From assembly GCF_023053635.1 (NCBI RefSeq), contig NC_086176.1, positions 73,232,536 through 73,296,535 on the forward strand: a stretch of DNA of 64,000 nucleotides. Direction: 5' to 3'. The notes beneath the pieces are model-generated. The model saw only the letters and a list, made by a program, of their open reading frames with translations, ran no database searches and was not told where the DNA came from. The translations under genes were made by a program, and so were the position numbers. This stretch comes from Elgaria multicarinata webbii. Its lineage: Eukaryota; Chordata; Lepidosauria; Squamata; Anguidae. Shown here one piece after another: positions 13,101 through 27,390 of this stretch; the first letter of the stretch is position 1; each line of letters begins with the position of its first letter.

Positions 13101-14243
13101 ACAGAGTGCTGGACTAGATGGACCCTTGGTCTGATCCAGAATGGCACTTCTTGTGTTCTTATATGCCATTAGGAGCTACTCGCCAGACAGGGAGACAAAC
13201 CCATCCTTGCTTTTCAAATGCTCACAACAAACCTGATAGGTGTATTCAGGCAAGGGTTCAAGAAGATGAACAATTAAGCTCAGATGGCCACAGAAAACAA
13301 TTGTAACTATGAGAAGAAGAATTCAAGTATTGGATTGATGCACAGTCTGATCTCATCCTTTGCTGAAGTATTGTAGCACAAGTAAACCAGTTCAAGTCAA
13401 GCAGAGCTAGACAGTTCCAACCTACTAGTCTCTAAAAGGAAGGACAGAATTCTCTTACCACAGCTTCTAGCCAGGGTACAGCTTCACTAGTTTTAAGAGA
13501 TGTGGTCTGAAAGCTGCCCCTTCCCCACCCTGAGAAAGTTCCACTGTGCCAAGTTCTCCCTAATTCTTGTTGAGGCATCAGTGCCAGATCGCCATTCTGA
13601 AATAAGAATCAGGAGTACCTTGTACTGGGACTCCGATTCTGCTACAGTGCTCAGCCAGAAACAAAACCAAGATTGAGCTGTGAGACAGATTTTAGGGAAA
13701 GACTCTTAGCGCTGTAAATAAAGTACTCAAGGTGTCTACCGGCATCGAAGAAGCTGGAAAGCTAGGTAAATAGCCGTGAAGGCTCCTATTTCGGTGGGGC
13801 TGTGAAACCATTCTGGGTTTCGGTCAGGACCAGCCAGAATTCTAAAGGAGTTGGTTCAGCATGTTGCATAGCTCCTTTAGTGTTCTGGCCGGTTCTGACA
13901 GAAACCCAGAATGGATCCAAAGCCACACCGAAATCAGAGCCACTAGCCTCCACTGGTAGATGGGGGTGAAGAGGATGGCTGTAAAGCTCAAGAACTCTTA
14001 TCAACCAGTGAAATTCTCATCCTCTTGAAGCTAATCAGGTTGCAACATCTTGCAGCAGGTTGGACTGCAATGGAATCAAGGAGCATTTATCCCCAAGCAA
14101 GTGTATGGAAGGGCTGCCTAAATAAGCCACCGTGGTCTGCAATGATCATGCAAACCACCCTGAGTGCATATCTACAGTAAAGTTTCTCACACAATGAAAA
14201 GGCAAGCAGACAAAACATTTCCACACACATACCAATACATCAT

Positions 14244-14316
<73 letters not shown>

Positions 14317-17300
14317 GAGAGAGAATACGTCCATCATGTTCTGGGGGTAACCAAGCAATTAAAAAATATTTTCTTAATGCTCTGGTACAGAGGTCGCTCA
14401 AACCAAAGAATACTTCTATGTTTTACCTTTCTGTCTCATTGGAGTCCTTCCATTTGTTAAACAGCTTAGATGCTTTTGTCATGCAGTTTCTCAAATCATG
14501 GGAGCAGGCCAATGTTAGGAGACTTGACTGCAGTTCTTGCGCTGAGAAATTTCCATTATTTGTCCAGGTCTGCTGTTCAATCTTGTCTCCAAATAGTTTG
14601 TCTATCTTACGCTAGAAAACGGAAGGGAAAAGATACCAACGAACAACAGTTTAAATCTTGTTACAATTACCTTGTGCTAGGATGCAGTTCATGAAGCCCA
14701 AAGAGCTCCAAAGCACCCATTTGAGCAAAAAACCCTACCACTCATCCTTCATTCCTGGCAGGTCCCCCATTAATTCCATTACGGGTCCAGAATAATGGCC
14801 TGAAGAGTATTTCCTCATTGTCTTGTTTCTTCTGAATCTCACCTGGCACCAAAATGAACCTAAGTGCAGCTTTTAAAGGTCTGACTGGTCAAAATGAGAT
14901 ATCAAATGTCTTGGTATTGTATTAGAGGGCATTACCGGACTGTTCACAAAAGTATCCAGAAACCTTTAACACAGCCCCATTTTAGAAACAAGAAAAACAA
15001 ATCAACCCAAATTTTAGTCGCAGAGTTTTCATGTGCTTAAACAGTGAGAGAGACTGGCTAGAGATGTGAATTCCTCAGTTTGAGAGAGGGTTTGTATTCA
15101 CAATTTCTTGTGGACCTCTGGGATGATTATATGACTTGAAACTAAATGTGCTCAAAAATGCTGGGGCGCCTCAGATACTAATTGGTTTGCTGGGAATAAG
15201 CTTTTATAGGCAGTATCCTTCTTCACCATATAACTAAAACAGACAACAATGAATTACAAATTTTAGGAGGACCCCTGACAACATGCAAGGAGCCATCTGC
15301 CACTTCTTTTATTTTCCCTGGGGTAACCATCCAAGATACAAGGGATGCAGTTACAAGCAGGTGCCCTTTGCATCCCCTGAGAAACTACAATATGCTTCTA
15401 AGTGGCATGGCCTATAAATTAAGTTAGGTATCATTACACACACAACACTTCATAAACAAAAATAGAGAAGATACATCATTAAAACAAATTTGATTAAGGA
15501 ATACTGCTATTACGTAGTATGAGCTGTCTAGCTTTCATGATCATGACCTACCTACTTTCAAGAACTTACCAATAGTCTGGATGAAAGGTCATGCATTGCC
15601 CTTTTTTCAACTAGGCTGAAGATACGGTTCATTTGGTACAAAGCTTGTGTGACTGGAGCAGTGCTGCTTTCATTTACTAGATAGTCAATCAGATTAAAAG
15701 CCTTGGCCAAAGACTCTTTTCCTAGCCTAGAGGGGAATCCAAAAACAAGAAAACGTCAAGCAATCTGTCCAATAACACTAACCCTAATACTAAAAAGGCC
15801 TTAAACTGTGCAATATTGTGGTAGCATATACAAGTTCCTATTAAACAAACAGACAGATCTTAAAAGGTTACAAAAACAAAAAGACGTTTGTTTGATTTTG
15901 GTACCGTCCTATTTGCATGAAATATGCTACTGTTATACCAAAAAAAAGGAGGGGGAGATGGAAAGAAAAGTAATGGATAAATGAAATTTGCCTACAGGAG
16001 ATTCTTTGGGAAGCATTTTGGTTGAGGGTTTTGCTTTGAAATATTATGATGAAATAATAGAAAATAATTAGTCTGCTCTGAAAACTACCACCACGATCAT
16101 TTTTTTTCATGTTGCTATAAACTTTGGATTATACTTAGTACTTTTTGCAAAGGTTTTCATACCAGCCTGGTCACGCTTTGCAACAATAAAGGGTTCGCTT
16201 TATTTATTCATATTACTGAATTTGCTACTTGAAAGGAAAAAGTTCTAGAATAGACAGGTTTGATTCACTGAAGTATTATATTGATAAGCTCCCAAAGCCC
16301 CAAGTGATGTAAAGATCAATCGAACCACTCTGAGCTAAAATGCTGCTCTCACGCTGCTTGCAAACTGTCATTTGTCTCCCTGATCAAATGCAATTCTAAT
16401 CTAGAGCTTTTGCAATTTCATACTTGCTTAGTTTTATTCTGCAAGACAAGTGAACATCTGAAATAATAAAAGTCAATTATTTAACAAATCATCCAGCTTA
16501 AATGTGTGCTCTGTTCTCCCTTGTGTCCTAGAGTTTTGTTTTAAGGCTTTGATGGGAATAAACAAGAGTTCAGCATTAACTTTAAAGAATTACCCTGCCA
16601 GAATGAAAATGTTATGGATCAGACTGGCTCTGTCTCTGGAGCTCAGAGCAGTGGGCTTTTTCTTCAGTAGTTCAATTAGAGCAGTCCAGTCACCTTCAGC
16701 ATATTGCACAATATAGTAACCATTTGAATCTACGTTGAACTTCACCCACTCTGTTTCACCTGGAAGTTCAATGACACCTAGGCAGAAAAAGGAGGAAGGA
16801 AGTATCAGTATGCTTACATTGTCAAAATCCTTGCTCAACCTTTAAGCGTTCATAGGGGAAATAACTCATTACTAGCCACACTCAAGAAGCCATCTGTCTT
16901 CCTATTTTCTCCAGGAAACTCCAATGGCTACAGAGTACAAAACTGTTGCATCCAACAGCTACATGAGGAACTCTTGGATGCAATTGGCTTGCAAAAAATC
17001 CTATCCACTGCAGTTGTCTAGGAATCCACCTGAGGCCAATGGAAACATTTACAACCGAGTTGTGCATGAATTACCCTTAACACAAAAGAAGCATCTTCTC
17101 GTGGACTGATCGGAACCACACCTACAGGCATCTTCTGAATGAAGTGACCCCAAAACAAATGTAGGAATAAAGGTCAAATTTCCTTAATAATAGATAAGAC
17201 ACATTTCAGCATCACAGACCATGATCACTTGGCATCCTCCCAGGTCAACACTCAAGTGCACAATCTACTCTTCATGGAAAACATTGCTTGAACAAACAAT

Positions 17301-17867
17301 GGCCTTTTCTGCAGTACAGCCCATGTTTCAAAGTAGCAAGCCATCTATGCCAATTGCCTTGCCACCTGGAACCATCCCTAGTACCTGTGCGAAAAAACTG
17401 GGAAAATGGCCAATGGCCAAGGTGTATGTGTGAACTGTGAAGGATTGCATGGTCTCAACAAACATAGCCAATTACCAAAGATAACACTAGGTTGATAGGC
17501 TATTAATAATACTTGGAGAGACATCCCATCACAAAAGTTTCACTCAATTTACAGAGCAGAAGGAAAGGCTCACTAAGTTTTATTTATTTTCTGAATGGAT
17601 ACATGGGCCAGAAACAACACAACTGCAGAGAATTTAGCCCATCTGATTGGCATTTTAATGTGCTCAGTCGAGTCTTGCATTTCACTTCACAGTACATAAA
17701 ATTGGGGTGGGGTGGGGTGGAGACCCAAAAAGACATCCCAGACAATTTAAAAACTTTTCGAAGTTAATCCCACAACAAACATATATTTCACAGTCAGCTT
17801 ACCTAGCAGCACTACATTTGACAGGACTATCAAATCCCACTCTTGTTGCATGCATTTTCTAGAACAT

Positions 17868-17901
<34 letters not shown>

Positions 17902-20900
17902 ACATCATTTTAAGCCCTTTCTCCTTAAAATAGGTCTACTGCTTTTTATTAGCATATTTAACATCTCAACTATGCAGCAGTCTAGATTTTGGCAGTAGCA
18001 TATGTATATATTTTTAACACATGCTGCTTTCATCTTCTCTGGAAACCAGTTTTCAATTATAAAAATGTATCTGTCCAGAAGTGAATTACTTGACTCTCAG
18101 TGGTTGGCACTATTTGCCCCATCCTTTTTATATTTTAGAGGAGCCAGGTTACGGAAAGCTATCCATTACAAACTCAATTCCCATTTCTACCATGAAGCAG
18201 GTCTGCTATGTCCAGCAACGTACCTCCAGGCAAACAGAAGGTACATTTAGACTACACATCAAAGTAAGTCATGGAACTACTCTCAAAACAGGCGAGCATA
18301 AGCTGAAAGGGTCACAGCAGTCTCTTTCAGTTTTCAAAGCACCCATTACTTGATTTTAGATCAACAGCTTATGTTTCCACATCACAACCTAGTTTAAAAC
18401 AACTGCTACTACTGCTATGACTAGCGATGGGCCCACAAAGTTTGTTTTAAGCTTGGACTCATTCTGAGCTCCAGGTCTTGCCACATTCCCAATGGCGCTG
18501 GGAATGGATTAATGTGTCAACTGAACCCAATCTATGTGAGTGTAACTGAAATCAGCCATTAATACAACACTTTCTAGCCTTCAAAACACAAAAAAGACAA
18601 AAAAGCACCATACCTGTTTTTTGTTCCAGTAAATATGTATAAGAAGCAAGGAATGAGCTGCCATTGCTGGTGATGTAAGAAAGAGGTATAGACCATAGAT
18701 AACTGGAAGGAGAGGAAAAGGCTACACTGTAAGTCTGTAAAACTCTGCAAATGTATGTGCAAATCTAATATAACAGTAGCTGTTAGTCTTATGTTTCTAT
18801 GCAAATTAAACATAGTTTAATACATATTAAGAGATTCAATCAAGGGTTCAATTTTAAAAACCAATTATAAAAACCAAGCCCTTGTCTCCAGAGTAAACTG
18901 TGTCATTCTCTTGTGGCTACAAACCCAAAACATATGATTAGTCTAGGAATGGCTTTCCCCAGCAATATAGTGGTGATGGCTGGTGGGCTCACCATGCAAT
19001 TTGCCTCCATTCATGGGATAGCCATAAAACGAGTTTTGTAGAAAAAAAATATTTTTGTATAAATGCATATCTTATCACCACGCAAACCAATTCACATACA
19101 TGGAGCTCTTGCTTTCATGGTACAGACAGACACAGATACACAGTCAATTCTCAACTACAAGTATTTGCAGAATGGGAGAAGAAAATTCTTGAATTTATTC
19201 TCCTTCATGTAGTTCAGGAGGCAGAAAACGTGGCATCTTTTAAATGCCTCTTGAAAACATACTTGTCTACCCAGGCTTTTGCTGGCATAAATTAATTATG
19301 CCACTCCATTTTACTGCCCCTTGTTTTTTTTACTGAAGTTAGAAATGTTTTCAATGCTCTATTTTAATATTGTGAGCCACTGAGGGAACTTATATTCAGC
19401 AGTATATAAATAATATATATTATATTCAGCAGTATACAAATAAATAAATAATAAATCAAACTTCAAGTTATACCAGGAGAAAAAGCAGGGAGGCAAATCA
19501 CATGTCATTTGTACTTATTTTGGAATCTGACATGTACAAAATGGCTCTAATTTAAGACTCAGTTTTTATTTTATAACATACAATTCCCCATCTCTCTAAT
19601 TTAATCTACCTGGATTTTAGTCTAGCCAAGCCTGTAGGCATTGCCTAGGTGAAATACACTGCCGTGAATTAGATTATATTTTCATTAGGAAAGAAAAGTT
19701 GATACAATCCATTAACATGTGTAAAAATAAAAATTGCAAACAGTTTGCAAAGAGCAAAAGTCATTACCAATATTGACCCTTCAATCCTCCTAGTCTCTTC
19801 TACAAAGAGACCCACCCCATATTCCACAGTGTATTCTGCCTGATCCATTTAAAATCCCACCTTCTGCCTCCACAATTGATGATTCAAAACAGATTTGAAG
19901 TGTAGCAAGAAGATAAATCAGCTACCAATTGATCCCATCCTCCAAGTTTCCACCACATCAATCTTTTCCTGCCTGTTTCTAAGCAGATGCCTTGGACTAA
20001 GTTTCAACACACATAATTTCTGTAATTTGATATTTATGCTACATTTCAATCCATTTATCTGCTCCCAGTAGAAAGCCTTGGATCCAAAACTCCTTCGTAA
20101 GCTGAAGCAAATTCTGCAAACATAGTTAAACTACTTAAATGAAAGAAAAAGACAAAAATAAATAAACCTTGAAGGTAATGTCTGCTTTTCCAATTCCAAA
20201 TTATGCCCAAATCTCTCCTGCTGTAGATGTATCCTCTTTCCTTCTTTTTTGACAGTCACCAAGGGAAATCCTTTCTGGAGAGTCCAGGTATTCATCATTT
20301 TTTTTACATCTAATGTTCCATTTGTTATCTAGAAATCCAAACATACACACACAAAAATATCTAGGTAAAAATGTGTCAAGAAACACCATCAATACTTTCC
20401 AATTTAGTTCATTAAATAAAGAACCTTGTGGATCCAGAGCTAAGTCTTGAAAGAAGAATGACAATGCCAAGTTTAAGATAAACTCAACCTGCCAATTTCC
20501 ATACTGCTTATATTAACTATGTGTAAGTCTTTACATCTGAATAGAAGCTAGCTAGAAGTAGCAGTCCTGTTACTGCATGCAAGCAAGCCTCAGGAGGGCT
20601 CCCTTTTTGGAATGGAAGGAAACACCGACTGGGTTCAGTCAACATGATAACATCAAGAGTTAATGCTAAGCTACTATGGGCTTTGTGGTGGCTGCCTTTT
20701 TGAATATGCAAGCTGCAAACAGTGTATGCTGTGGCTTGTCATGTCATGCAAACCAGTGCAGTGTGGAGCATGTGAGGGTTAAATAACCTTCATGTTACCC
20801 ATGATGCTCAGGCTCATATGACACAGCAAGCCACAGCACGCATGCACCATGGCTTGTATATTCAAATGAAGGCACCATATGCTGAAAAACCCTGTGGATT

Positions 20901-23900
20901 AATTCACACATGGTGTCTTAGCATTACTGTTTTACTCTGTACAGCACCATGTACATTGATGGTGCTATATAAATAAATAATAATAATAATAATACATGCA
21001 AATAAACTCTCAATCTAGATAAGACAGAAGTGGTTTTAGTAGGTGGTTTGTCTCTCCAACAGACCAATGCTCAACCTGTTCTGGAGGGCTCCACTCCCCC
21101 TAAAGTATAGGTAGACAGCCTGATATTTGAACAACTCCCATCAATCCTAGCCACTATGACCAATGGTCAGGGCTTATGGGAGTCCAAGTATCTGAAGGAC
21201 TAGACCCTTGCATTGTCATTCAAGGTGCAAGTGGCTTGGGCACAGACTGCCTTTTAGCAATTAGGCTGATATACCAACTACAACCTTATCAAGACGAAGA
21301 TAGCCTTCCTACAGTCCTCCACACTTTTCTAATGTGTTATATATGTGGGACTGCTTTTGGCAATGGTCCACAAACCTTTAGCTAATCTAAAATCAGCAAG
21401 ACAATTAGCTGGACTGGCCAACAAAGTCATATTAAGCCAGGAGTTTTTCATTTCCACTGGCTGCCATCCAGGCCCAGTTCAAACTATTGTTCCCTAAATG
21501 GCTCAGGCCAGATTACATGGAAGATCACCCTCCTCTCAAATATACCTAGCTGAACATTAAGATCATCTTGAGAGGCCGTATTCTGGATATCTCCACTAAA
21601 TGATATGTGAGTGGTGGCTATTAGAAACAGTCTTTTTGGTGGTGCATCCTGGTTGTTGAATGTCCAGTCCAGAAAAGCTCACTTAGCACAACCACATTGT
21701 TATCTTTTCAGCATCAGGTGAAGATGTTCATTTTCAAGGATGTGTTAATCTTAAGACTTCTACTGCCTTTAGCTCTGCTGAACTAATGTGTTGTTGCTGC
21801 TGCTGGTTTTATTTGTTTAATTTACAGTTTATTCTTTTATATTTTTTACCTGTTTTAATTTTTATGGTTTAAAATTTTATGGTTAATTGCCCAGAGAATG
21901 TCAGTTATCAGATGGCAGACAAATACTGTAAATAAATAAACAGAATAACTATGGTTTATGCCAATTAGACCAACACTGATAGAACAATGGGTTTTGATCA
22001 TGGCCAACCTCAATAATATATTTGTTTTTCTTCTCATCCACTTGGACCAAGAGGTTTACCTGATTCATGCTATCCCATAAGTTATCACTGTGGGTCGACC
22101 CATAGCTGTGTTTATCCAAATAGTAATGAATACCAGTTTGAAAAACATCATTATGGAGATAGTTTTGCAACATCAACAAGAGAGAAGCTCCCTGTAGAGA
22201 GAAAAATAAGTTATATTTTTAGTGCAAAATTTGCAAAAAGAAAAAAGAAGCATGCCAACTATTAAAAAACACTTTTTTAAAAAAAGAAAGAAAGGGGGAG
22301 TACTCTGGGGGAAGAAAGCCCATTGAATTCTATAGGATTCAACTTGGAAGTAAATGTATTTGGGATGAAGCTAGAATGTACAAGGCAAGACACTTTGGTG
22401 AATCTGTTTTCAAAAGCTATCCTTCACAAAATAGTATTGTGTATGTAAAAGAGAACCTTTAACCTTTGTATACTACCCAGAGAGTTTCGGCTATGGGGTG
22501 ATATATAAATGTAATAAATAAATAAAATAATAAAATAAATGAGGTGACAAAAGATTCCAGAGGATCCTGGAATACTGTATGTTCGTCTAGATATTTGTTA
22601 ACCATCCAGCAGTCTTACTAACATTCTAAGGGTGCAACCTATGCATGTTTAGCCAGAAAGAAGTCTTACAACCCCCAGCCAGCCATGCTGTCAGGAGAAT
22701 GCTGGGAGTTGTTTAGGCAGGAAAAAGTCCTACATGCATAGGACCCAGTGTGGTGAAGCAGCTACAGCGTTTGATTGGGAGTCAGGAGATCTGGGTTCTA
22801 GTCCCCACTTGGCTATGGAAGCTCCCTGAGTGACTTTGGGCCAGTCACAGACTCTCAGCCCAGCCTACCTCACAGGGTCGTTGTTGCGAGGATAAAATGG
22901 AGAGGATTATGTACGCTGCCTTGGGTTCCATGGAGGGAAAAAGATGGGATACAGATGTAGTAAATAAATAAATATAAACGTGTAAAACAGCATCTGAAGA
23001 AATCACCCCAGATAAGAACTAGGTGTGCATATTCGACTTCTGCTTGGTGCAGGGCTGAAAACACTTATGGAAATAAAAGCAACTCTTTGATATTTATATA
23101 CAACTTCCCACTGAAATTAAATGTTTTCTGCTTCAGCTGACAAGACAAACCCATGCCAATGGTAACGTCGTGTATGTGTGCGTCCCATCACCTTTAGGGC
23201 TTTGACGGTTGATGAAAGGAAGCATTAAAGCTGTGCCCTGCTGCAGCTGTCTTCATAGGACAAGGTGTTCACATGAAAGCTGGAGTATTTTCTAACCCCT
23301 AACCACTCTACCAATCAGAGGGGTGGGAGAGAGTGAGGAAAGTGCAGTGGGGTATGGAGAAAACGCATGGGGTTAGCCACGGTACATAGGAAGACAGAGA
23401 ACTGCCTCATACTGAATCAGACCATTGGTCCATCTAGCCCAGTACTGGCGACACTGACTGGCAGCGGCTCCGCAGAATTTAAAGCAGGAGTTTTCCCTGC
23501 CCTACCTGGAGATGCTGGGGATGAAACCTGGGACTTCTGCATGTGAAGCAGATGCTCTACTACTGAGCCACAGCTCCATGGCACAGTAATGGCTTGCCGT
23601 GCAGAAGAAGCTGCTGTAGGAAGCATTATAAAGCAGTCCTGGCCATGCTTTTGTGCATGCTTATTGCTGCTTCCAGATGTCTGCAAATCAGGCCGGGCCC
23701 TGAGATCATGACTAGCTAGGGATGGCTGAAGATAACACAGCTAAAGATGCAGAAGGATAATGTGTCCCCACATCACGGACCCCCTCCCTCTCATATCTAC
23801 AGCTCTGGATATTCAGGAAACTTCACCTCCAGCCATGCTAACAGATGTGAGGGTAATAGCTGCTCACAGCCGTTCCTCTAATCTGAGCAAGATGTGGTCT

Positions 23901-25498
23901 GGTCACAAATGATTGGGGCTGATTGGAAATAGCAAAGAGGAAAAAATCAGTTCATACACATCTGTTTTCTACACGTTTATGTGAATCTAACTCAAGTTAT
24001 CATCTACTCAGATACAGATTCTCTTCTTTCTGTGTTTACAAATACTCAAGGGTGAGTATGAACCATCATTATATATACAAGTCCACCTCTAGGAAAAATG
24101 AAATGCCTCTATTCTGGCTGAAAGTAAATTTTCAGCCAATTTGCCACAACTGTACTAAAAATAAGGGAAGTGTTCCTTGTTTGGATCAAAAGGGTTAAAA
24201 GAAAACAATATATTTTTCAAAGAGAGAATTGAAGTTAAGAGATAAAGTGATTTTAGTGAATAATAATTATGAGAACCAAGAGAGAAAGAGAAATCACCAA
24301 AATCTACTGTATTTCTTCGATTCTAAGACGCACTTTTCCCCCTAAAGTAAGAGCTCTAAAAATTGGGTGCGCCTTAGATTCGATGGTGCCTTAGAATCGA
24401 AGAAATACGGGATATTACTCATTTGGCGCGTCATCCGGAATGCATCTGAAGCAGTTACCGTAATAACTTCTCTCTGTCTCGAAGCTCGATACCGTCTTCC
24501 TGAGCTTTCCCTGCTGTTCTCCTAAATTGGGCGCTGGGAAAAGTCGAGCGATCAGGCGGGAGTTTCGGGGCGGTACCATTGCCCCGAGCTAGGACTCGGA
24601 ATTGCTCCGCCCCGCCTAGCATGTCCTCGCCGGGAGAAGAGGAACTCGGCGCGCCGGCCCAGGTAGCTCTGGGTTAATAATTGGCAGGCAGGAGGCAGCA
24701 GGCGCTGCTGCTGCTGCTACTGCTTTGGTTGCTCCGATCACGGCCCCTCCTTGCGTCTCCCGGAGTCTCCACCTCCCCTGAGCGTTAGTGACCCCGCCCG
24801 CCCGTCTTTTCCTTCCCTTCCTAAAAGCGATCTTGGGCTTCCTGCCTGGCAGCAGCTCGCTCTAATCTAAGACGCACTTTTTCCCCTAAAGTAAGAGCTC
24901 TAAAAATTGGGTGCGCCTTAGATTCGATGGCGCCTTAGAATCGAAGAAATACGGTAAATACTCATAACATATCCCAAACTTTTAACCATAGCTGAAGTAT
25001 TAGGAGTGTCCCATGGGGTTAGCACCTCCCTCCTTTTCATTTTCAGAGCTGAACAGGGTGTAGTATTTACAGTATCTTCTATATGGTTCGGGTCCAGGTT
25101 ATTTGAAAGAATGTATTCTCCCTTATGAGCCTGCCCGTGCTTTGAGATCTTCTGGAGAGGCCCTTCTTTCAGTCCCACCTTCTTCACAGGCACGCTTGGT
25201 GGGAACATGGGAGAGGGCCTTCTCGGTGGCTGCTCCGGTGCTCTGGAACTCTCTTCCTGGGGAAGCTAGGCTGGCCTCCTCCTTGATGGGCTTTCGGAAG
25301 CAGGCTAAAACTTTCTTGTTCAAGCAGGCCTTTGGAGAGTAATCCAGCCCTCCATCTATGTTAATGTTTTATAATTTTGTTGTGTATTTTTTTTTTAATT
25401 GTTTATGGTTTTGTTTCCCTCCCCCCCCCCATGTATATTTTAAACTTTGTAAGGCCGCCTTGAGGCCCAGCATTGGGCAAAAGGCGGGATACAAATAA

Positions 25499-25554
<56 letters not shown>

Positions 25555-27293
25555 TTAACACCAATCGTAGCTAGCTGTAAAATAAAGTTCAAAGCAACTT
25601 TCAAATTTTGGTTTGAAGCTATGGTCAGTGTTAACTTTAATAATGATGCAACATGTCACCCGTCATTGCTGAAAAGGGTGAAGGAAAGGGATTTGTGTTG
25701 GTGCAAGGATGACAATGACAAAGCAGGACTGAGCATAAGAGTCCAAGGGGTGCTCCTGATCTTTTGACAGTAGTTACAAATACTTAAAACTATCATGGCC
25801 TGGTTCGAATGCAATGCCAAACCACAGTTTAGTAGCAAGAAAATTATCCAAGCCTCCTCCTGGGCTTGTGTGCTCCCTATTTCTCCTTTGACATGACCAC
25901 AAGGCGTACGGAACCCTTTGCTTCTATTGTTTATTAACTGCAGCTTGCAGTGTCGTTTGAACCTGGACAAACTGTCCTTAATCTTAGCTATTGGTAGAGT
26001 AAACAAGTCAATTTAAAGCCATATTTTATGAAATGGTTGTAGTTTTTTCACTATCAAAGTTAAGATTAACATGTTCAGATTATATGATATACTGCAGTTA
26101 ATCTAAAGCAGAATCTTCTAATGTCCTTATGGCTGCACCAGAAGAAGAGAAGCATGTGAGCCTAGAAGGAGGCTTGGCTTGTCCTCATAATGCTAAATCG
26201 TGGTTTAGTGTTACATCCAAATATAACCTGTGTTTTCATTGGAGTTATGAACAATTTAACCTGGCATTTCAGTAAAAATGCATAATAGCAAAAACTGATT
26301 CCATTATTACTACTACTCCAGAAGAAAGAAACATTTTTAAAACCAAGTTTTTGTTTTGCTAAAAATTCAGATTAAAAATTGCTCACATTGGGGTGCATGT
26401 TTTCCATTATATCATCTTCTCACCACCTCCATCTATTCCACCTCAAGAACACTTCCTCCCCTTCGCTCCTGACCTGTTGCTGCCCATGCTAAGAATGTGA
26501 TTTGAAGCATATTTATGTGGACTTTACTTTCCAGCACTTTTGAAGTTACCTTGACATAGGAGACTGCATCAAACATTTCTTCAATCTCTTCTGATGATTT
26601 GACAGGAAGGGAGATGGGGTGAGATGAATCCATGGAATCTTTCTCCATGGTCTTAAATTGTAGATTTAGAAAAGAGTCATCCTGAGTAATGGGAAGAAAT
26701 ATTAATTAACCTGAATAGTAACTAATATGAAGAATGTGACCCATCAGTAAGTATTGTGTCATATTTGAGACCTGGAGAAAAAGCTCTCTTTCAGTTATTC
26801 CCTTCTAGTTATTAGTGGGTGGGGTTGAATATTTAAGCTGTTCGTGTAATATAACATGCAGAGTAAAAAAAATACATGGTATTTCTGAAGCTGGGCATAC
26901 TAATACTTCATGGGGAGTAACCAAACTATGGTCACTTTTAATAATTCCTATAAACTTATAAGGAGTGTTCAGGAAGGGAGCCCATTGTCCTACCCAGGTT
27001 TGTAGTAAAATCTGAGGCCGCAAACCTATATCCACAATGTGCACTGAGCACAGATATCTTATATCTGCTATCACATAGCCACATCCCAACATGGCCAGAC
27101 AATCCAGGTTATTTGGAGGCCCTCTTGTGCTTTCCTAGGAGCATGTGGCAACTTGTTCTTCTCCAGGTGACTCCACTCCTACTCCCCCCACCCCCAGAGT
27201 AGTTTGTGTGTTGAGCACCCAAAGAACATCTGCATTCCCAGTTAAATTAGAAGTAGCTATAAATGGCATAAATTTCTTGGCTTCAATAGTGGT

Positions 27294-27390
<97 letters not shown>

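Noticed and set aside
14146-14460. Poly-Asn and poly-Val/Ile open frames
   Set aside because: They are translations of the GTT/ATT microsatellite, not genes.
25103-25342. 79-codon frame as a small host gene
   Set aside because: [14 protein letters not shown] is the L2-type ORF2 C-terminal block.
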